DNA of 64,000 bases from NCBI GenBank assembly GCA_903837135.1, contig CAILTK010000109.1, positions 1 to 64,000 of the forward strand, written 5' to 3'. The notes beneath the pieces were generated by a model. It did no database searches, was not told the DNA's origin, and saw only the letters and a program-made list of their open reading frames with translations. How positions within the stretch are numbered: the first letter of the stretch is position 1; each line of letters begins with the position of its first letter. Shown piece by piece: positions 25,838 through 35,721 of the stretch. The DNA is from an uncultured Caulobacterales bacterium. GTDB taxonomy: Bacteria; Pseudomonadota; Alphaproteobacteria; Caulobacterales; Caulobacteraceae. The translations under genes and the position numbers were made by a program.

Positions 25838-26887
25838 TCAGAAGCCGTAGGCGGCGGCCAGCTCAGGGTCCCGCGCGGCGATCTGACGTGCACAATCAAC
25901 GAGCACCTTGGCCTGTTTCCAGGTGGCGTCGTCCTGCATCTTGCCGTCGAGCATGGCGACGCCGGTGCCGTCGGGCATGGCGTCGAGGATGCGCCGGGCG
26001 AACACCACCTCGGCGGGATCGGGCGAAAACACCTTTTTGGCGATGGCGATCTGGCTGGGATGCAGCGACCAGGCGCCGACGCAACCCATGATGAAGGCGT
26101 TGCGGAACTGCTGTTCGCAGGCCTCCGGATCGTCGATCGCCCCGAACGGGCCGTAGAAGGCCTTGATGCCGTTCATCTGGCAGGCGTCGACCATGCGGGC
26201 GATGGTGTAGTGCCACAGGTCCTGCTGCACCGAGGCGCGGGGCGCGCCGTCGCTGCGGGGGTCCTCGATCACGCGATAGCCGGGATGTCCGCCGCCGACG
26301 CGGGTGGTCTTCATGGCGCGCGAGGCGGCGAGGTCGGCCGGACCGAGACAGATGCCGTGCATGCGCGGCGAGGCGCCGGCGATGGCCTCCACGTTGGCCA
26401 TGCCCTCGGCCGTCTCCAGGATGGCGTGCAGCATGATCGGCTTCTTCAGCCCGTGCCGCGCTTCGAGCACGGCGAGGAACTGGTCCATGTAGTGGATGTC
26501 CCACGGCCCCTCGACCTTGGGGATCATCATCACGTCGAGCTTGTCGCCCACCTCGCCGACGATGCGGGTCACGTCGTCGAAGTGCCAGGGCGAGTTCAGG
26601 CAGTTGATCCGCGTCCACAGGCCGACCCCCATGGCGGCGAAGTCCGTCGCCTTCGCCATCTCGATGAAGCCGTCGCGCGCGGCGTCCTTGGCGTCGGCGG
26701 GGATGGCGTCCTCGAGGTTGCCGAGGATCACGTCCGCCTGGGTCGCCATCTCCGGAACCTTGGCCCGCACCTTCTCGAGGTGCGGCGGAACGAAATGCAC
26801 CATCCGCTCGACCCGCGGCGGCGGCTCGCGCATCGGCGCCGGCGCCCCGATGGCCAATGGCTTGAAAAATCCCCGCGGCGTCTTCAT
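25838..26887 (-). CDS. HpcH/HpaI (CitE-like) CoA-ester lyase
   Basis: A 349-residue aldolase/citrate lyase family protein. The metal/substrate region is [15 protein letters not shown] near residue 53; [20 protein letters not shown] holds the catalytic Glu and [13 protein letters not shown] the Asp ligand. [13 protein letters not shown] is the typical C-terminal signature. Relatives cleave malyl-CoA, beta-methylmalyl-CoA or citramalyl-CoA, so this is probably such a lyase; the exact ester cannot be told. The start is preceded by GGAGGG. It lies 49 nt downstream of xerD on the same strand, with a GACGC-TTCG-GCGTC hairpin between. Confidence 0.85.
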   Translation of the reverse strand: MKTPRGFFKPLAIGAPAPMREPPPRVERMVHFVPPHLEKVRAKVPEMATQADVILGNLEDAIPADAKDAARDGFIEMAKATDFAAMGVGLWTRINCLNSPWHFDDVTRIVGEVGDKLDVMMIPKVEGPWDIHYMDQFLAVLEARHGLKKPIMLHAILETAEGMANVEAIAGASPRMHGICLGPADLAASRAMKTTRVGGGHPGYRVIEDPRSDGAPRASVQQDLWHYTIARMVDACQMNGIKAFYGPFGAIDDPEACEQQFRNAFIMGCVGAWSLHPSQIAIAKKVFSPDPAEVVFARRILDAMPDGTGVAMLDGKMQDDATWKQAKVLVDCARQIAARDPELAAAYGF

Positions 26888-26936
26888 CCGGCCCTCCGTT
26901 CGGTCGCCGGGTGTGTGCGGGCGAGACGCCGAAGCG

Positions 26937-27869
26937 TCAACCCTTGGCCAGGGGGTGCTTCGTCAGCACCGTCTCGCGCAGACGGTCGGAGGCCACGTGC
27001 GTGTAGATCTGGGTGGTGGCGATATCGGCGTGGCCGAGCAGGGTCTGCACGGCGCGAAGGTCCGCGCCCCCTTCCAGGAGGTGGGTGGCGAAGGCGTGGC
27101 GGAACACATGCGGCGAGACCCGCGCGGGGTCGACCCCGGCGGTCACGGCGCAGTCGTTCAGCATCTGCGCGAAGCGGGCGGGCGTGAGCCGTCCCGCCGC
27201 CGCCGTGCGCGAGGGGAACAGCCACGGACTCGGCTGCGGTCCCTTCGGCCCGGAGCGCAGGAACTGGTCCCGTACCGCCAGATAGGCCTTGAGGGCGGTC
27301 CGCGCCGGCGGGTTCAGCGGCGCGAGACGATCCTTTCCGCCCTTGCCGCGTATCATCAGGAAGGCGGGATCGCGGGACACGGCCTGCAGCGTGAGCCCGG
27401 TGAGCTCCGAAACGCGCAGGCCGGCGGCGTAGACGACCTCGATCATGCAGGCGAGGCGCAGGCCGCGGGCGTCGCCGTCGGCCGTCGCGGCGGCAATCAG
27501 CCGCTCGATCTCCTCGCGCGACACCAGTTTGGGCAGGGACCGGCCCCGCTTCGGCGCGTCGACCCGGCGGGAGGGGTCGTCGGCGCGCCACCCTTCGCCC
27601 AGCACGAAGCGATAGAACTGGCGGAGCGCTGCGCGCCGCCGCGCCGCGGTCGCCGGCGAGAGCCCGCGCCGGCCCAGTTCGCCGAAATACGCCTCCACCG
27701 CCTCGGCGTCGGCGCCGCCGAGCCCGCCGCGCGAGGCCAGGAAGGCGGCGGCGTCGGTCAGGTCGCGGCGATAGGCGTTCAGGGTGTTCTTCGCCGCCGC
27801 CCGTTCGACCGCCATCATTTCCAGGAAGGCGTCGGCCCAGGCCGCGCCGGTCGGTGGGGGCGTGCTCAT
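26937..27869 (-). CDS. xerD: Tyrosine recombinase XerD
   Basis: A 310-residue site-specific recombinase that resolves chromosome dimers at dif with XerC. The N-terminal SAM-like core-binding domain ([20 protein letters not shown]) is followed by the catalytic domain. Active-site residues visible are Arg in [10 protein letters not shown], Lys in GKGGKDR, His/Arg in [17 protein letters not shown], His in LLGHADI, and the nucleophile Tyr in [11 protein letters not shown] 27869 gives the normal length; a longer frame upstream is not conserved. It is divergent from aroK, an arrangement usual in this group. No dif site was recognised in the window. Confidence 0.9.
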   Translation of the reverse strand: MSTPPPTGAAWADAFLEMMAVERAAAKNTLNAYRRDLTDAAAFLASRGGLGGADAEAVEAYFGELGRRGLSPATAARRRAALRQFYRFVLGEGWRADDPSRRVDAPKRGRSLPKLVSREEIERLIAAATADGDARGLRLACMIEVVYAAGLRVSELTGLTLQAVSRDPAFLMIRGKGGKDRLAPLNPPARTALKAYLAVRDQFLRSGPKGPQPSPWLFPSRTAAAGRLTPARFAQMLNDCAVTAGVDPARVSPHVFRHAFATHLLEGGADLRAVQTLLGHADIATTQIYTHVASDRLRETVLTKHPLAKG

Positions 27870-27938
27870 GGCCCCATATGGCCCACGAAAGCTGACCCAA
27901 TGATTAGCCAACCGTTTTGGGCGTGTTATGGCGAAGCC

Positions 27939-28556
27939 ATGAGCAGCCAGGAGATGCTTGACCCACCCCGGCCCGATCCACCGCGGCCCAACTCGCCGAG
28001 TCCCGACTCACCGAGTCTGGGGCCGCCGCGCGACCGCACCATCGTGCTGGTCGGGCTGATGGGCGTCGGCAAGAGCTCGATCGGCAAGCGGCTGGCGAGC
28101 GCCCTGAACCTGCCGTTCCGCGACGCCGACACCGAGATCGAGGCCGCCGCCGGACGCTCGATCGCCGACATCTTCGCCGAACGCGGCGAGGCGGAGTTCC
28201 GCGACGGCGAACGGCGGGTGATCGCCCGCCTGCTCGAACAGCCGCCGCACGTCCTGGCCACCGGCGGCGGGGCCTTCATGCAGGAACAGACGCGCAAGCT
28301 GATCCTGGAGCGCGCCGTCGCCATCTGGCTCAAGGCCGATCTCGAGGTGCTGGCCCGCCGGGTGTCGCGCAAGGACACCCGCCCTCTGCTGGTCGGCCGC
28401 GATCCGATGGCGGTGCTGACGGCCCAGGCCGAGGCGCGTTATCCGCACTACGCCGAGGCCCACATCACCGTCGACACCGGCGACGCGCCGCACGGCGCGA
28501 CGGTGAACGCGGTGCTGAGGGCGCTGGAGCGACACGCGCGGAAGGCCGACGCATGA
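27939..28556 (+). CDS. aroK: Shikimate kinase
   Basis: A 205-residue kinase that phosphorylates shikimate at O3 in aromatic amino acid synthesis. The Walker A motif is [16 protein letters not shown] binds metal and shikimate; TGGGAFM and RPLL complete the substrate site. ATG 27939 follows a GCGAAG-type leader. The first ~30 residues are an unusual Pro/Ser-rich tail built on repeated [14 protein letters not shown] units ahead of the kinase fold, which starts at [10 protein letters not shown]. The stop overlaps aroB by 4 nt (ATGA). Confidence 0.93.
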   Translation: MSSQEMLDPPRPDPPRPNSPSPDSPSLGPPRDRTIVLVGLMGVGKSSIGKRLASALNLPFRDADTEIEAAAGRSIADIFAERGEAEFRDGERRVIARLLEQPPHVLATGGGAFMQEQTRKLILERAVAIWLKADLEVLARRVSRKDTRPLLVGRDPMAVLTAQAEARYPHYAEAHITVDTGDAPHGATVNAVLRALERHARKADA

Positions 28557-29662
28557 CACGGGTCGTCGCCGTGGCGCTGGACGGACGAAGCTATGAGGTG
28601 GCGATCGGGCCCGGCCTGATCGCGGGGGCCGGCGACCGGCTCTCGCGCCTGCTGCCGCGTCGCCGCACGGCCATCGTCACCGACGAGACCGTCGCCGCGC
28701 TGCACGCGAACGCCCTGACGGCGAGCCTCGAGCACGCCGGGATCGCCGTGTCGCTGATCGTCCTGCCGCCCGGCGAGCAGACCAAGAGCTGGGACGGCCT
28801 GGCCGACCTGTCGGACCGCCTGTTGGCCCTGAACCTCGATCGCGGCGACGCGATCGTGGCGCTCGGCGGCGGGGTGATCGGCGACCTCGCCGGCTTCGCC
28901 GCGGCGATCTACAAGCGCGGCATGGACTTCATCCAGGTCCCGACCAGCCTTCTGGCGCAGGTGGATTCCTCGGTGGGCGGCAAGACCGCCATCGACACCC
29001 CGCGCGGCAAGAACCTGATCGGCGCCTTCCACCAGCCGCGCGCCGTGCTGGCCGACCTTCAGGTCCTCGCCACCCTGCCGGCGCGCGAGATGCGCTGCGG
29101 CTACGCGGAAGTGATCAAGTACGGCCTGCTCGGCGACCGGGCCTTTTTCGATTGGCTGGAGGCCAATGGGCCCCAGGTGGTGTCGGGCGAGCCGGACGCC
29201 CTGATGCACGCGGTCGCCCGGTCGGTGGAGATGAAGGCCGAGATCGTCGCCGAGGACGAGAAGGAGGCGGGCCGGCGCGCCCTCCTGAACCTCGGCCACA
29301 CCTTCGGACACGCCCTCGAGGCGGAGACCGGCTTCGGCGATACGCTCAAGCACGGCGAGGCGGTGGGGATCGGCATGGCCATGGCCTTCCGCTTCTCGGC
29401 GGCGCTGGGACTCTGTCCCGGCCAGGATGCGGTGCGGGCCGAACGCGCCATCGCCGCCGCGGGCCTCGCGACGCACGCGCACACCCTGCCCGGCTGGCCC
29501 TACGCCGCGGACCGGCTGATCCGGCACATGGCGCAGGACAAGAAGGCCGAGGGCGGCCGGCTGACCTTCATCCTCGCCCGGGCCATCGGCGACGCGGTGG
29601 TGGTCAAGGACGTGGAGGTCGAACGCTTGCGCGCCTTCCTGCGGAGCGACGGCGCGGGCTGA
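28553..29662 (+). CDS. aroB: 3-dehydroquinate synthase
   Basis: A 369-residue NAD+- and Zn2+-dependent enzyme converting DAHP to 3-dehydroquinate. Visible features are [11 protein letters not shown] (NAD region), [42 protein letters not shown], and the Zn ligands in GYAEVIKYG (Glu), [12 protein letters not shown] (His) and [12 protein letters not shown] (His). The length is normal. It is translationally coupled to aroK, the classic shikimate pair. Confidence 0.95.
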   Translation: MTRVVAVALDGRSYEVAIGPGLIAGAGDRLSRLLPRRRTAIVTDETVAALHANALTASLEHAGIAVSLIVLPPGEQTKSWDGLADLSDRLLALNLDRGDAIVALGGGVIGDLAGFAAAIYKRGMDFIQVPTSLLAQVDSSVGGKTAIDTPRGKNLIGAFHQPRAVLADLQVLATLPAREMRCGYAEVIKYGLLGDRAFFDWLEANGPQVVSGEPDALMHAVARSVEMKAEIVAEDEKEAGRRALLNLGHTFGHALEAETGFGDTLKHGEAVGIGMAMAFRFSAALGLCPGQDAVRAERAIAAAGLATHAHTLPGWPYAADRLIRHMAQDKKAEGGRLTFILARAIGDAVVVKDVEVERLRAFLRSDGAG

Positions 29663-29718
29663 CGCCGCAGGCGGCCAAACCGGGTCCATTTTGGCCGGAC
29701 ATGCTCTAGAGTTGATCC

Positions 29719-30996
29719 ATGACCCTGATCCTCGTCGCGCTCGTCATCTTCGTCCTGCTCTCCGTTTCGGCGGTGTTTTCGGCGGCCGAAACGGCCCTCA
29801 CCGGCGCCAGCCGGGCGCGCATGCACCAGCTCGAGCGCGAAGGCGATCCCGCCGCCCGGCGGGTGAACCGGCTGATCGACGACCAGGAGACGATGATCGG
29901 CTCGGTGCTGCTCGGCAACAATCTGATCAACATCCTGGCCACCGCCCTGGTCACCGAGGTGATCAACAAGTCGATCCCCGGCGCCTGGGGCGCGGCGCTG
30001 GCCACCGGCCTGATGACGGTGCTCGTGCTGGTCTATGCCGAGGTCCTGCCCAAGACCCTCGCCATCGGCCGGCCCGACGACACCTCGCGCCTGCTCTCGG
30101 CCCCGACCCTGATCATGGTGCGCGTGTTCGGTCCGGTGATCGGCGCCATCCAGGGCGGCATCCGCCGGTCGCTGCGGCTGTTCGGGTTCGAGGTCTCGCC
30201 CGAGGCCGACGCCTCGGACGCCCAGGACGAGATCCGCGGCGCGGTGGAGTACCACCACTCCGAAGGCCTGGTGGAGGGATCCGACCGGCGGATGATCGGC
30301 GGCGTGCTGGATCTCGCCGACATGGATGTCTCCGAGGTGATGATCCACCGGCGGAACATCTCCATGCTGGACGCCGACCTGCCGCCGCGGGAGCTGATCG
30401 ACCAGGCGCTGAACGCCCCCTACACCCGCCTGCCGATCTACCAGGGCGAGCAGGACAATGTGATCGGCGTCATGCACGCCCGCGACCTGGCCCGCGCGGT
30501 CTCCGCCGTCCGCGGCGACGTCGACCAGCTCGACCTCCTGTCGGTGGCGCGCGAGCCCTGGTTCATCCCCGACACCACCAACCTCAAGGACCAGCTGCAG
30601 GCCTTCCTCAAGCGCAAGAGCCACTTCGCCCTGATCGTCGACGAGTACGGGGCCCTGCAGGGCCTGGTGACGCTGGAGGACATCCTCGAGGAGATCGTCG
30701 GCGAGATCGAGGACGAGCACGACGCCACGGTCGAGGGCGTGCGCAAACAGCCGGACGGCTCGGCCCACGTGGACGGAGTGGTGACCATCCGCGACCTCAA
30801 CCGGGCCATGGACTGGGACCTGCCGGACGACGACGCCGTGACCGTGGCCGGACTGGTCATCCACGAGGCGCAGACCATCCCCGAGGCCGGCCAGACCTTC
30901 ATCTTCCACGGCCACCGGTTCCAGGTGCTGCGCCGCCAGCGCAACCAGATCACCGCCCTCAGGGTCTCGCCGCCGCTCGAGGCGCCGAACGCGTAA
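29719..30996 (+). CDS. CNNM/CorC-type membrane protein with CBS pair
   Basis: A 425-residue inner-membrane protein of the HlyC/CorC (UPF0053) family. The N-terminal DUF21/CNNM domain has about four membrane segments (residues ~3-25, ~60-85, ~90-115, ~125-145) with the FSAAETALTGASRARMHQLE signature. A cytosolic CBS pair (~200-330; VMIHRRNISMLD, IVDEYGALQGLVTLEDILEE) and a C-terminal CorC_HlyC domain (HVDGVVTIRDLNRAMDWDLP) follow. Relatives are implicated in Mg2+/Co2+ efflux. Despite the historical name it is not a haemolysin. It follows aroB by ~56 nt. Confidence 0.88.
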   Translation: MTLILVALVIFVLLSVSAVFSAAETALTGASRARMHQLEREGDPAARRVNRLIDDQETMIGSVLLGNNLINILATALVTEVINKSIPGAWGAALATGLMTVLVLVYAEVLPKTLAIGRPDDTSRLLSAPTLIMVRVFGPVIGAIQGGIRRSLRLFGFEVSPEADASDAQDEIRGAVEYHHSEGLVEGSDRRMIGGVLDLADMDVSEVMIHRRNISMLDADLPPRELIDQALNAPYTRLPIYQGEQDNVIGVMHARDLARAVSAVRGDVDQLDLLSVAREPWFIPDTTNLKDQLQAFLKRKSHFALIVDEYGALQGLVTLEDILEEIVGEIEDEHDATVEGVRKQPDGSAHVDGVVTIRDLNRAMDWDLPDDDAVTVAGLVIHEAQTIPEAGQTFIFHGHRFQVLRRQRNQITALRVSPPLEAPNA

Positions 30997-31006
30997 TCCC
31001 GCGGAC

Positions 31007-31528
31007 CTATTCGGTGATGCTCAGGGTCTGTCGGGTGTGCAGCGAAATCCCCGACACCTGGTCCGTGAGCGTCATGCGCACGGTGTAGGGGCCCGCCACG
31101 TCCTTCCGCTCGACCACCAGGCCCATATAGCCGGTGGCCAGGGTGAAGTTCGGGGCCGGCGCCGGCGGCTTGTTCACCCAGCTGCGAACGCTCTTCTGCT
31201 GGACATAGGGTTTGCCGGTCGGGTCCTCGACCTCGAAGTCGGCGGTCACCGTGCAGGCCCCGGCGGCGTCGGTGCGGCAGCCGCGGAAGATCACAAAGGT
31301 GTAGATCGGCTGGTCGCGACGCCCCCGCGTGTCGGTCTTCAGCTGTACCCCCGCCGCTGTGGGATTGGTCCAGGCCTCGAGCACCGCCTGCGGATCGGGG
31401 TTGGCGAACTGCACCGCCGTGAAAGCGCCCGACGTGGCCACGTTCGGCCGAACGGCGGGCGCGTCCGCCGCGAAGGCGGGGACCGCCGCCGCCGCGAGCG
31501 CGACGGCGGCGGCAAGCTTCAGCGGCAC
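31007..31528 (-). CDS. Secreted protein of unknown function (possible periplasmic domain protein)
   Basis: A 173-residue protein with a signal peptide (VPLKLAAAVALAAAAVPAFA, cleavage before ADAP). The mature part has FRGCRTDAAGACTV with two Cys and a beta-rich C-terminus (GPYTVRMTLTDQVSG) like an immunoglobulin-type fold. No family was recognised. GTG 31528 has GAGGAT 6 nt upstream. It lies 10 nt after the bolA stop, so it is probably co-transcribed with bolA; a functional link is not evident. Confidence 0.7.
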   Translation of the reverse strand: MPLKLAAAVALAAAAVPAFAADAPAVRPNVATSGAFTAVQFANPDPQAVLEAWTNPTAAGVQLKTDTRGRRDQPIYTFVIFRGCRTDAAGACTVTADFEVEDPTGKPYVQQKSVRSWVNKPPAPAPNFTLATGYMGLVVERKDVAGPYTVRMTLTDQVSGISLHTRQTLSITE

Positions 31529-31538
31529 GGGCGGATCC

Positions 31539-31808
31539 TCATTCGCCCGGCGCCAGCGCCTTGATCGACAGGGCGTGCACCGGGCCGGCCAGTTCGTCGG
31601 CCAGCAGGCTGTTGACCCGCCGCTGGCGCTCGAGCCGGCCGAGGCCGGCGAAGGCGGCGCTGACCACGGTGACGGTGAAATGGCTCTCCCCGCCCTCGCG
31701 CGCTCCGGAATGCCCCGCGTGCTTGTCCGAATCATCGGCCACCTCGAGCCGTTCGGGATGGAGCGCGGCCTCGAGCTTGCCGCGAATGAGGTCTGCGACC
31801 GCGCCCAT
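31539..31808 (-). CDS. bolA: BolA family protein
   Basis: An 89-residue BolA/YrbA-type protein with the conserved helix-turn core VNSLLADELAGPVHALSIKALAPGE and the glutaredoxin-interaction region HAGHSGAREGGESHF. BolA proteins with monothiol glutaredoxins share [2Fe-2S] clusters and influence iron and stress gene expression. ATG 31808 was chosen (GGGAGAT upstream) over a TTG seven codons earlier. It is divergent from the J-domain gene, the usual order in Caulobacterales. Confidence 0.9.
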   Translation of the reverse strand: MGAVADLIRGKLEAALHPERLEVADDSDKHAGHSGAREGGESHFTVTVVSAAFAGLGRLERQRRVNSLLADELAGPVHALSIKALAPGE

Positions 31809-31866
31809 TCGTCCGATCTCCCGTGTCAATTCTTGAATGAGAAACTTTCACCCTCATAATCGGCCG

Positions 31867-32508
31867 ATGCCCGGTGCGTTTCAATACAAGCCCAAGTTCG
31901 TCGACATTCGTGTGCGGCCGCCCAAGGCGGGCGAGGCCGAAGCGGAGGCGCTCGGCCTCAAGCCCGGCGAGAAGCGGTGCGAGTGGCCCGACTGCCGCAG
32001 GGCTGCCACGGCCCGCTCGCCCAAATCGCGGGAGCGGCTGGAGGACCACTACTGGTTCTGCCAGCCCCACGCGGGCGAGTACAACAAGGGCTGGGACTAT
32101 TTCGCCGGCATGACCGAGGCCGACGTGGCCGCCGTGCAGGCGGCCCGCGCCACCGGCGAGCGGCCGACCTGGCAGTTCAAGGCCTCGCGCTTCTCGCGGG
32201 AGGCGGCGTCCTTCTCGGCCCGGGCCGGGACCGGCCGCGGCTATCGCGACGGCTTCGGCGTGTTCGGCGCCGGGCGCCGCGCCTCGGAGACCGATGCGCC
32301 GAGCCGCCATCTCGGCCGGCTGGAGCGGCGGGCGCTGGTCGAGCTCGACCTCGAGGAGGACGCCGACGCCGGCGCGATCCGCGTGCGTTATCTCGACCTG
32401 GTCAAGCGCTGCCACCCCGACACCAACGGCGGCGACCGCTCCACCGAGGAAAAACTCCAGCGCGTGCTGAAGTCCTACAAGATCCTGCGCAACGCCAAGA
32501 TGGTGTGA
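31867..32508 (+). CDS. J-domain (DnaJ-like) protein
   Basis: A 213-residue protein with a C-terminal J domain (residues ~155-212): LVELDLEEDADAGAIRVRYL, then RCHPDTNGGDRSTEEKL. The HPD is in CHPDTN and would stimulate an Hsp70 ATPase. The N-terminal part (~1-150) has the motif CEWPDCRRAATARSPKSRER and CQPHAGEYNKGWDYFAGM, conserved among alphaproteobacterial homologues found next to bolA and cobS. ATG 31867 gives this conserved start (MPGAFQYKPKFVDIRV); an ATG 30 nt earlier is also in frame. Confidence 0.85.
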   Translation: MPGAFQYKPKFVDIRVRPPKAGEAEAEALGLKPGEKRCEWPDCRRAATARSPKSRERLEDHYWFCQPHAGEYNKGWDYFAGMTEADVAAVQAARATGERPTWQFKASRFSREAASFSARAGTGRGYRDGFGVFGAGRRASETDAPSRHLGRLERRALVELDLEEDADAGAIRVRYLDLVKRCHPDTNGGDRSTEEKLQRVLKSYKILRNAKMV

Positions 32509-32514
32509 GCACCC

Positions 32515-32740
32515 GGCTCCGAAGCTCCTCCCCATCTGGGGGAGGCAGGCCGCGCAGCGGCCGGAGGGGGCCCGCGCGCGACGGTTGAAGGTGTGAGCCG
32601 GCCAGCGGCGGCGCTGCCCCCTCAGTCGCTCCGCGACAGCTCCCCCAAAGGGGGAGCAGCTTCCCGGCTGAAATCTGGTGCACCAAGCTCCTCCCCCGAA
32701 GAGGGGCGCCTTGCGGTCTTGCCCCTCCGCATGCGGGTCG
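32515..32740. repeat. Cluster of dispersed REP-type palindromes (CTCCCC..GGGGAG family)
   Basis: The gap between the J-domain and ohr genes holds repeated CTCCTCCCC/GGGGGAG palindromes with CCGCGCAGCGG and CGCTCCGCGAC cores. At least two copies face each other (32525-32575 and 32618-32663), and a GCACCAAGCTCCTCCCC copy follows near 32680-32698. No gene is present. These resemble common intergenic repeats of alphaproteobacteria; none has a T-run. Confidence 0.65.
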
Positions 32741-32773
32741 CCATCTCCTGGCCGCCAGCAAGGAGACAGCGAC

Positions 32774-33202
32774 ATGAACGTGCTCTACCGCGCCCACGCT
32801 CTCGCTTCGGGCCCCGGCCGCAGCGGCCACACGGAAACCGACGACAAGAAGGTCGCCTTCGACCTGTCGATCCCCAAGTCCATGGGCGGCGACGACGGGC
32901 CGGGCACGAACCCCGAGCAGCTGTTCGCCGCCGGCTACGCCGCCTGCTACCTCAGCGCGCTGAACTTCGTGGCCCGGCGCGACAAGATCGCCCTGTCGCC
33001 GGAGACCAAGATCGCCACCAGCGTCGGCATCGGACCGAACGATGCGGGCGAAGGGTTCAAGCTCGACATCGACCTGACCCTCTCGGCCACCGGCCTCAAC
33101 ATGGAGGAGGCGCAGGCGCTGGCTGAAGCGGCCCACCGGGTCTGTCCCTACTCCAACGCCACGCGCGGCAATGTGGACGTTCGGCTGCACGTCGAACCCT
33201 GA
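32774..33202 (+). CDS. ohr: Organic hydroperoxide resistance protein (OsmC/Ohr)
   Basis: A 142-residue thiol peroxidase that reduces organic hydroperoxides. The two catalytic cysteines are Cys58 (FAAGYAACYLSAL) and Cys124 (RVCPYSNATRGNVDV), spaced as in Ohr. ATG 32774 follows AGGAG by 7 nt; the upstream in-frame region lies in repeat DNA and is not coding. Ohr is usually controlled by OhrR, which is not seen here. It interrupts the usual J-domain-cobS neighbourhood. Confidence 0.92.
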   Translation: MNVLYRAHALASGPGRSGHTETDDKKVAFDLSIPKSMGGDDGPGTNPEQLFAAGYAACYLSALNFVARRDKIALSPETKIATSVGIGPNDAGEGFKLDIDLTLSATGLNMEEAQALAEAAHRVCPYSNATRGNVDVRLHVEP

Positions 33203-33299
33203 TCGCCGTCGTCACCTGGCGCGCATCGCCGACAGCCTTGGCGATGCGTCTCACAGCCGGGTTTCCTAACCGGCGATAACAGGCTAATCCCGTCGCACT

Positions 33300-34301
33300 A
33301 TGGCCTCCCCGACCGACACCGACGACACCCTCCTTTCCCTCGCTCCCGACCGGCAGGTTTCGCTGCGCGACGCCTTCGACGTCGACAGCGACATGATGGT
33401 CCCGGCGTTCTCGACCCGCGACGAGCACGTCCCGGAGCTCGACCCCGCCTACCGGTTCGATCCGCAGACCACGCTGGCCATCTGCGCGGGCTTCGCGCAC
33501 GACCGGCGGGTGATGGTCCAGGGCTATCACGGCACCGGCAAGTCGACCCACATCGAGCAGGTGGCGGCGCGGCTGAACTGGCCCTTGGTTCGGGTCAACC
33601 TCGACAGCCACGTCAGCCGGATCGACCTGGTCGGCAAGGACGCCATCGTCTTGAAGGACGGCAAGCAGGTCACCGAATTCCGCGAGGGCATGCTGCCGTG
33701 GGCAATCCAGCGGCCGATCGCCCTGGTGTTCGACGAATACGACGCGGGCCGCCCGGACGTGATGTTCGTGATCCAGCGGATCCTGGAGGTGCAGGGCAAG
33801 CTGACCCTGCTCGACCAGAACCGGGTGATCCAGCCCAACCCCTATTTCCGCCTGTTCGCCACCACCAACACCATCGGCCTCGGCGACACCACGGGCCTCT
33901 ATCACGGGACCCAGCAGATCAATCAGGGCCAGATGGACCGCTGGTCGATCGTCACCACCCTCAACTACCTCGCCCACGAGGTGGAGGCCGAGATCGTGCT
34001 GGCCAAGGCGCCCGCCTACGACACGCCCGAGGGCCGGCGCACGGTCAACGCCATGGTCCGCGTGGCCGACATGACGCGCAACGCCTTCATGAACGGCGAC
34101 ATCTCCACGGTGATGAGCCCGCGCACGGTGATCACCTGGTCGCAGAACGCCGCCATCTTCAGCGGCGACATCGCCCTCGCCTTCCGCCTGACCTTCCTCA
34201 ACAAGTGCGACGAGCTCGAGCGGCCGACGGTGGCCGAGTTCTACCAGCGCGCCTTCGGCAGCGATCTGCCCGAGAGCGCCGCCCGGGTGAAGGTGGCCTG
34301 A
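33300..34301 (+). CDS. cobS: Cobaltochelatase subunit CobS
   Basis: A 333-residue AAA+ ATPase of the aerobic cobaltochelatase, which with CobT and CobN inserts Co2+ into hydrogenobyrinic acid a,c-diamide. Walker A is GYHGTGKST near residue 81, Walker [10 protein letters not shown] near 142, sensor region FRLFATTNT near 185, and [14 protein letters not shown] downstream. The length matches CobS (~330). The gene cobT, which normally follows immediately, is absent here; a small membrane protein gene and thiS follow. CobN is not in the window either. Confidence 0.93.
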   Translation: MASPTDTDDTLLSLAPDRQVSLRDAFDVDSDMMVPAFSTRDEHVPELDPAYRFDPQTTLAICAGFAHDRRVMVQGYHGTGKSTHIEQVAARLNWPLVRVNLDSHVSRIDLVGKDAIVLKDGKQVTEFREGMLPWAIQRPIALVFDEYDAGRPDVMFVIQRILEVQGKLTLLDQNRVIQPNPYFRLFATTNTIGLGDTTGLYHGTQQINQGQMDRWSIVTTLNYLAHEVEAEIVLAKAPAYDTPEGRRTVNAMVRVADMTRNAFMNGDISTVMSPRTVITWSQNAAIFSGDIALAFRLTFLNKCDELERPTVAEFYQRAFGSDLPESAARVKVA

Positions 34302-34389
34302 CCTCGGCGGCGAAGGTCGGGCCGGCCTGACATCGATCAATGCCGCGCCGGTCTGGCGTGATCCATTCGGCCTCCGCATGGAGGGCCCG

Positions 34390-34599
34390 ATGGAGACCGG
34401 TATCGCTGCAAGGCTGGCCTTGGCGCTGGGCGGGGTGATCGCCGGCGGATTGCTCGCGCTCATCTACCTGCCGCTGCCCGGCGCCGCGGCGATCGCCGAC
34501 CAACTGGCGCTTCCGGGCTTCATCCTGGGCTTCCTGGCGTCCGGCTTTCTGCTCGCCATCGGTTCTGTCGCCGCGACGAGGCCGTCCGTTCACGACTAG
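34390..34599 (+). CDS. Small two-helix membrane protein, unknown function
   Basis: 69 residues with two hydrophobic helices (~10-30 and ~41-63) and short charged ends, so probably inserted in the inner membrane. No family recognised. ATG 34390 follows GGAGGG by ~5 nt; an in-frame ATG at 34378 adds four residues. It lies between cobS and thiS without a stated partner. Confidence 0.5.
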   Translation: METGIAARLALALGGVIAGGLLALIYLPLPGAAAIADQLALPGFILGFLASGFLLAIGSVAATRPSVHD

Positions 34600-34655
34600 C
34601 CCCCACGGCCGCAAACCGTCTTGACGCCCGCCGGTCAAAGGCGTCCAACCCGGCC

Positions 34656-34855
34656 ATGACCCTGACCCTCAACGGCGAGCCGCGCAGCTTCGACGGGCCG
34701 GCGCATCTGCAGGCCCTGGTGTCTTCCCTCGGCCTCGATCCGCGCAAGGTGGCGGTGGAGCGGAACCTCGAGATCGTTCCGCGCTCGCTCTACGCGGCCA
34801 CGCCGATCGCCGAGGGCGACCGGATCGAAATCGTTCATTTCATCGGAGGCGGCTG

Positions 34856-34856
<1 letters not shown>
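34656..34856 (+). CDS. thiS: Sulfur carrier protein ThiS
   Basis: A 66-residue ubiquitin-fold sulfur carrier with the C-terminal diglycine (IVHFIGGG) that is adenylated and thiocarboxylated to supply sulfur for the thiazole of thiamine. [20 protein letters not shown] is the usual beta-grasp start. The stop overlaps the thiG start by one base (TGATG). No TPP riboswitch was recognised in the ~55 nt upstream, and thiC/thiO/thiE are not adjacent. Confidence 0.92.
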
Positions 34857-35668
<812 letters not shown>

Positions 35669-35721
35669 GGGCGTGATCGGCCTGTATTTTTACTGCCCGC
35701 CGATCCGGACCGTTCGAAAGG

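Noticed and set aside
29719-30996. Haemolysin call for the CBS-domain protein
   Set aside because: The domain order (DUF21, CBS pair, CorC_HlyC) is that of CNNM/CorC ion-transport proteins; no toxin feature is present.
32509-32773. Possible CRISPR-like array because of repeated CTCCCC/GGGGAG units
   Set aside because: The units are palindromic, irregularly spaced and few, with no uniform spacers or cas genes; they fit dispersed REP sequences.
34600-34655. Possible TPP riboswitch before thiS
   Set aside because: The gap is only ~55 nt and lacks the conserved CUGAGA and ACCUGA-type thi-box segments.
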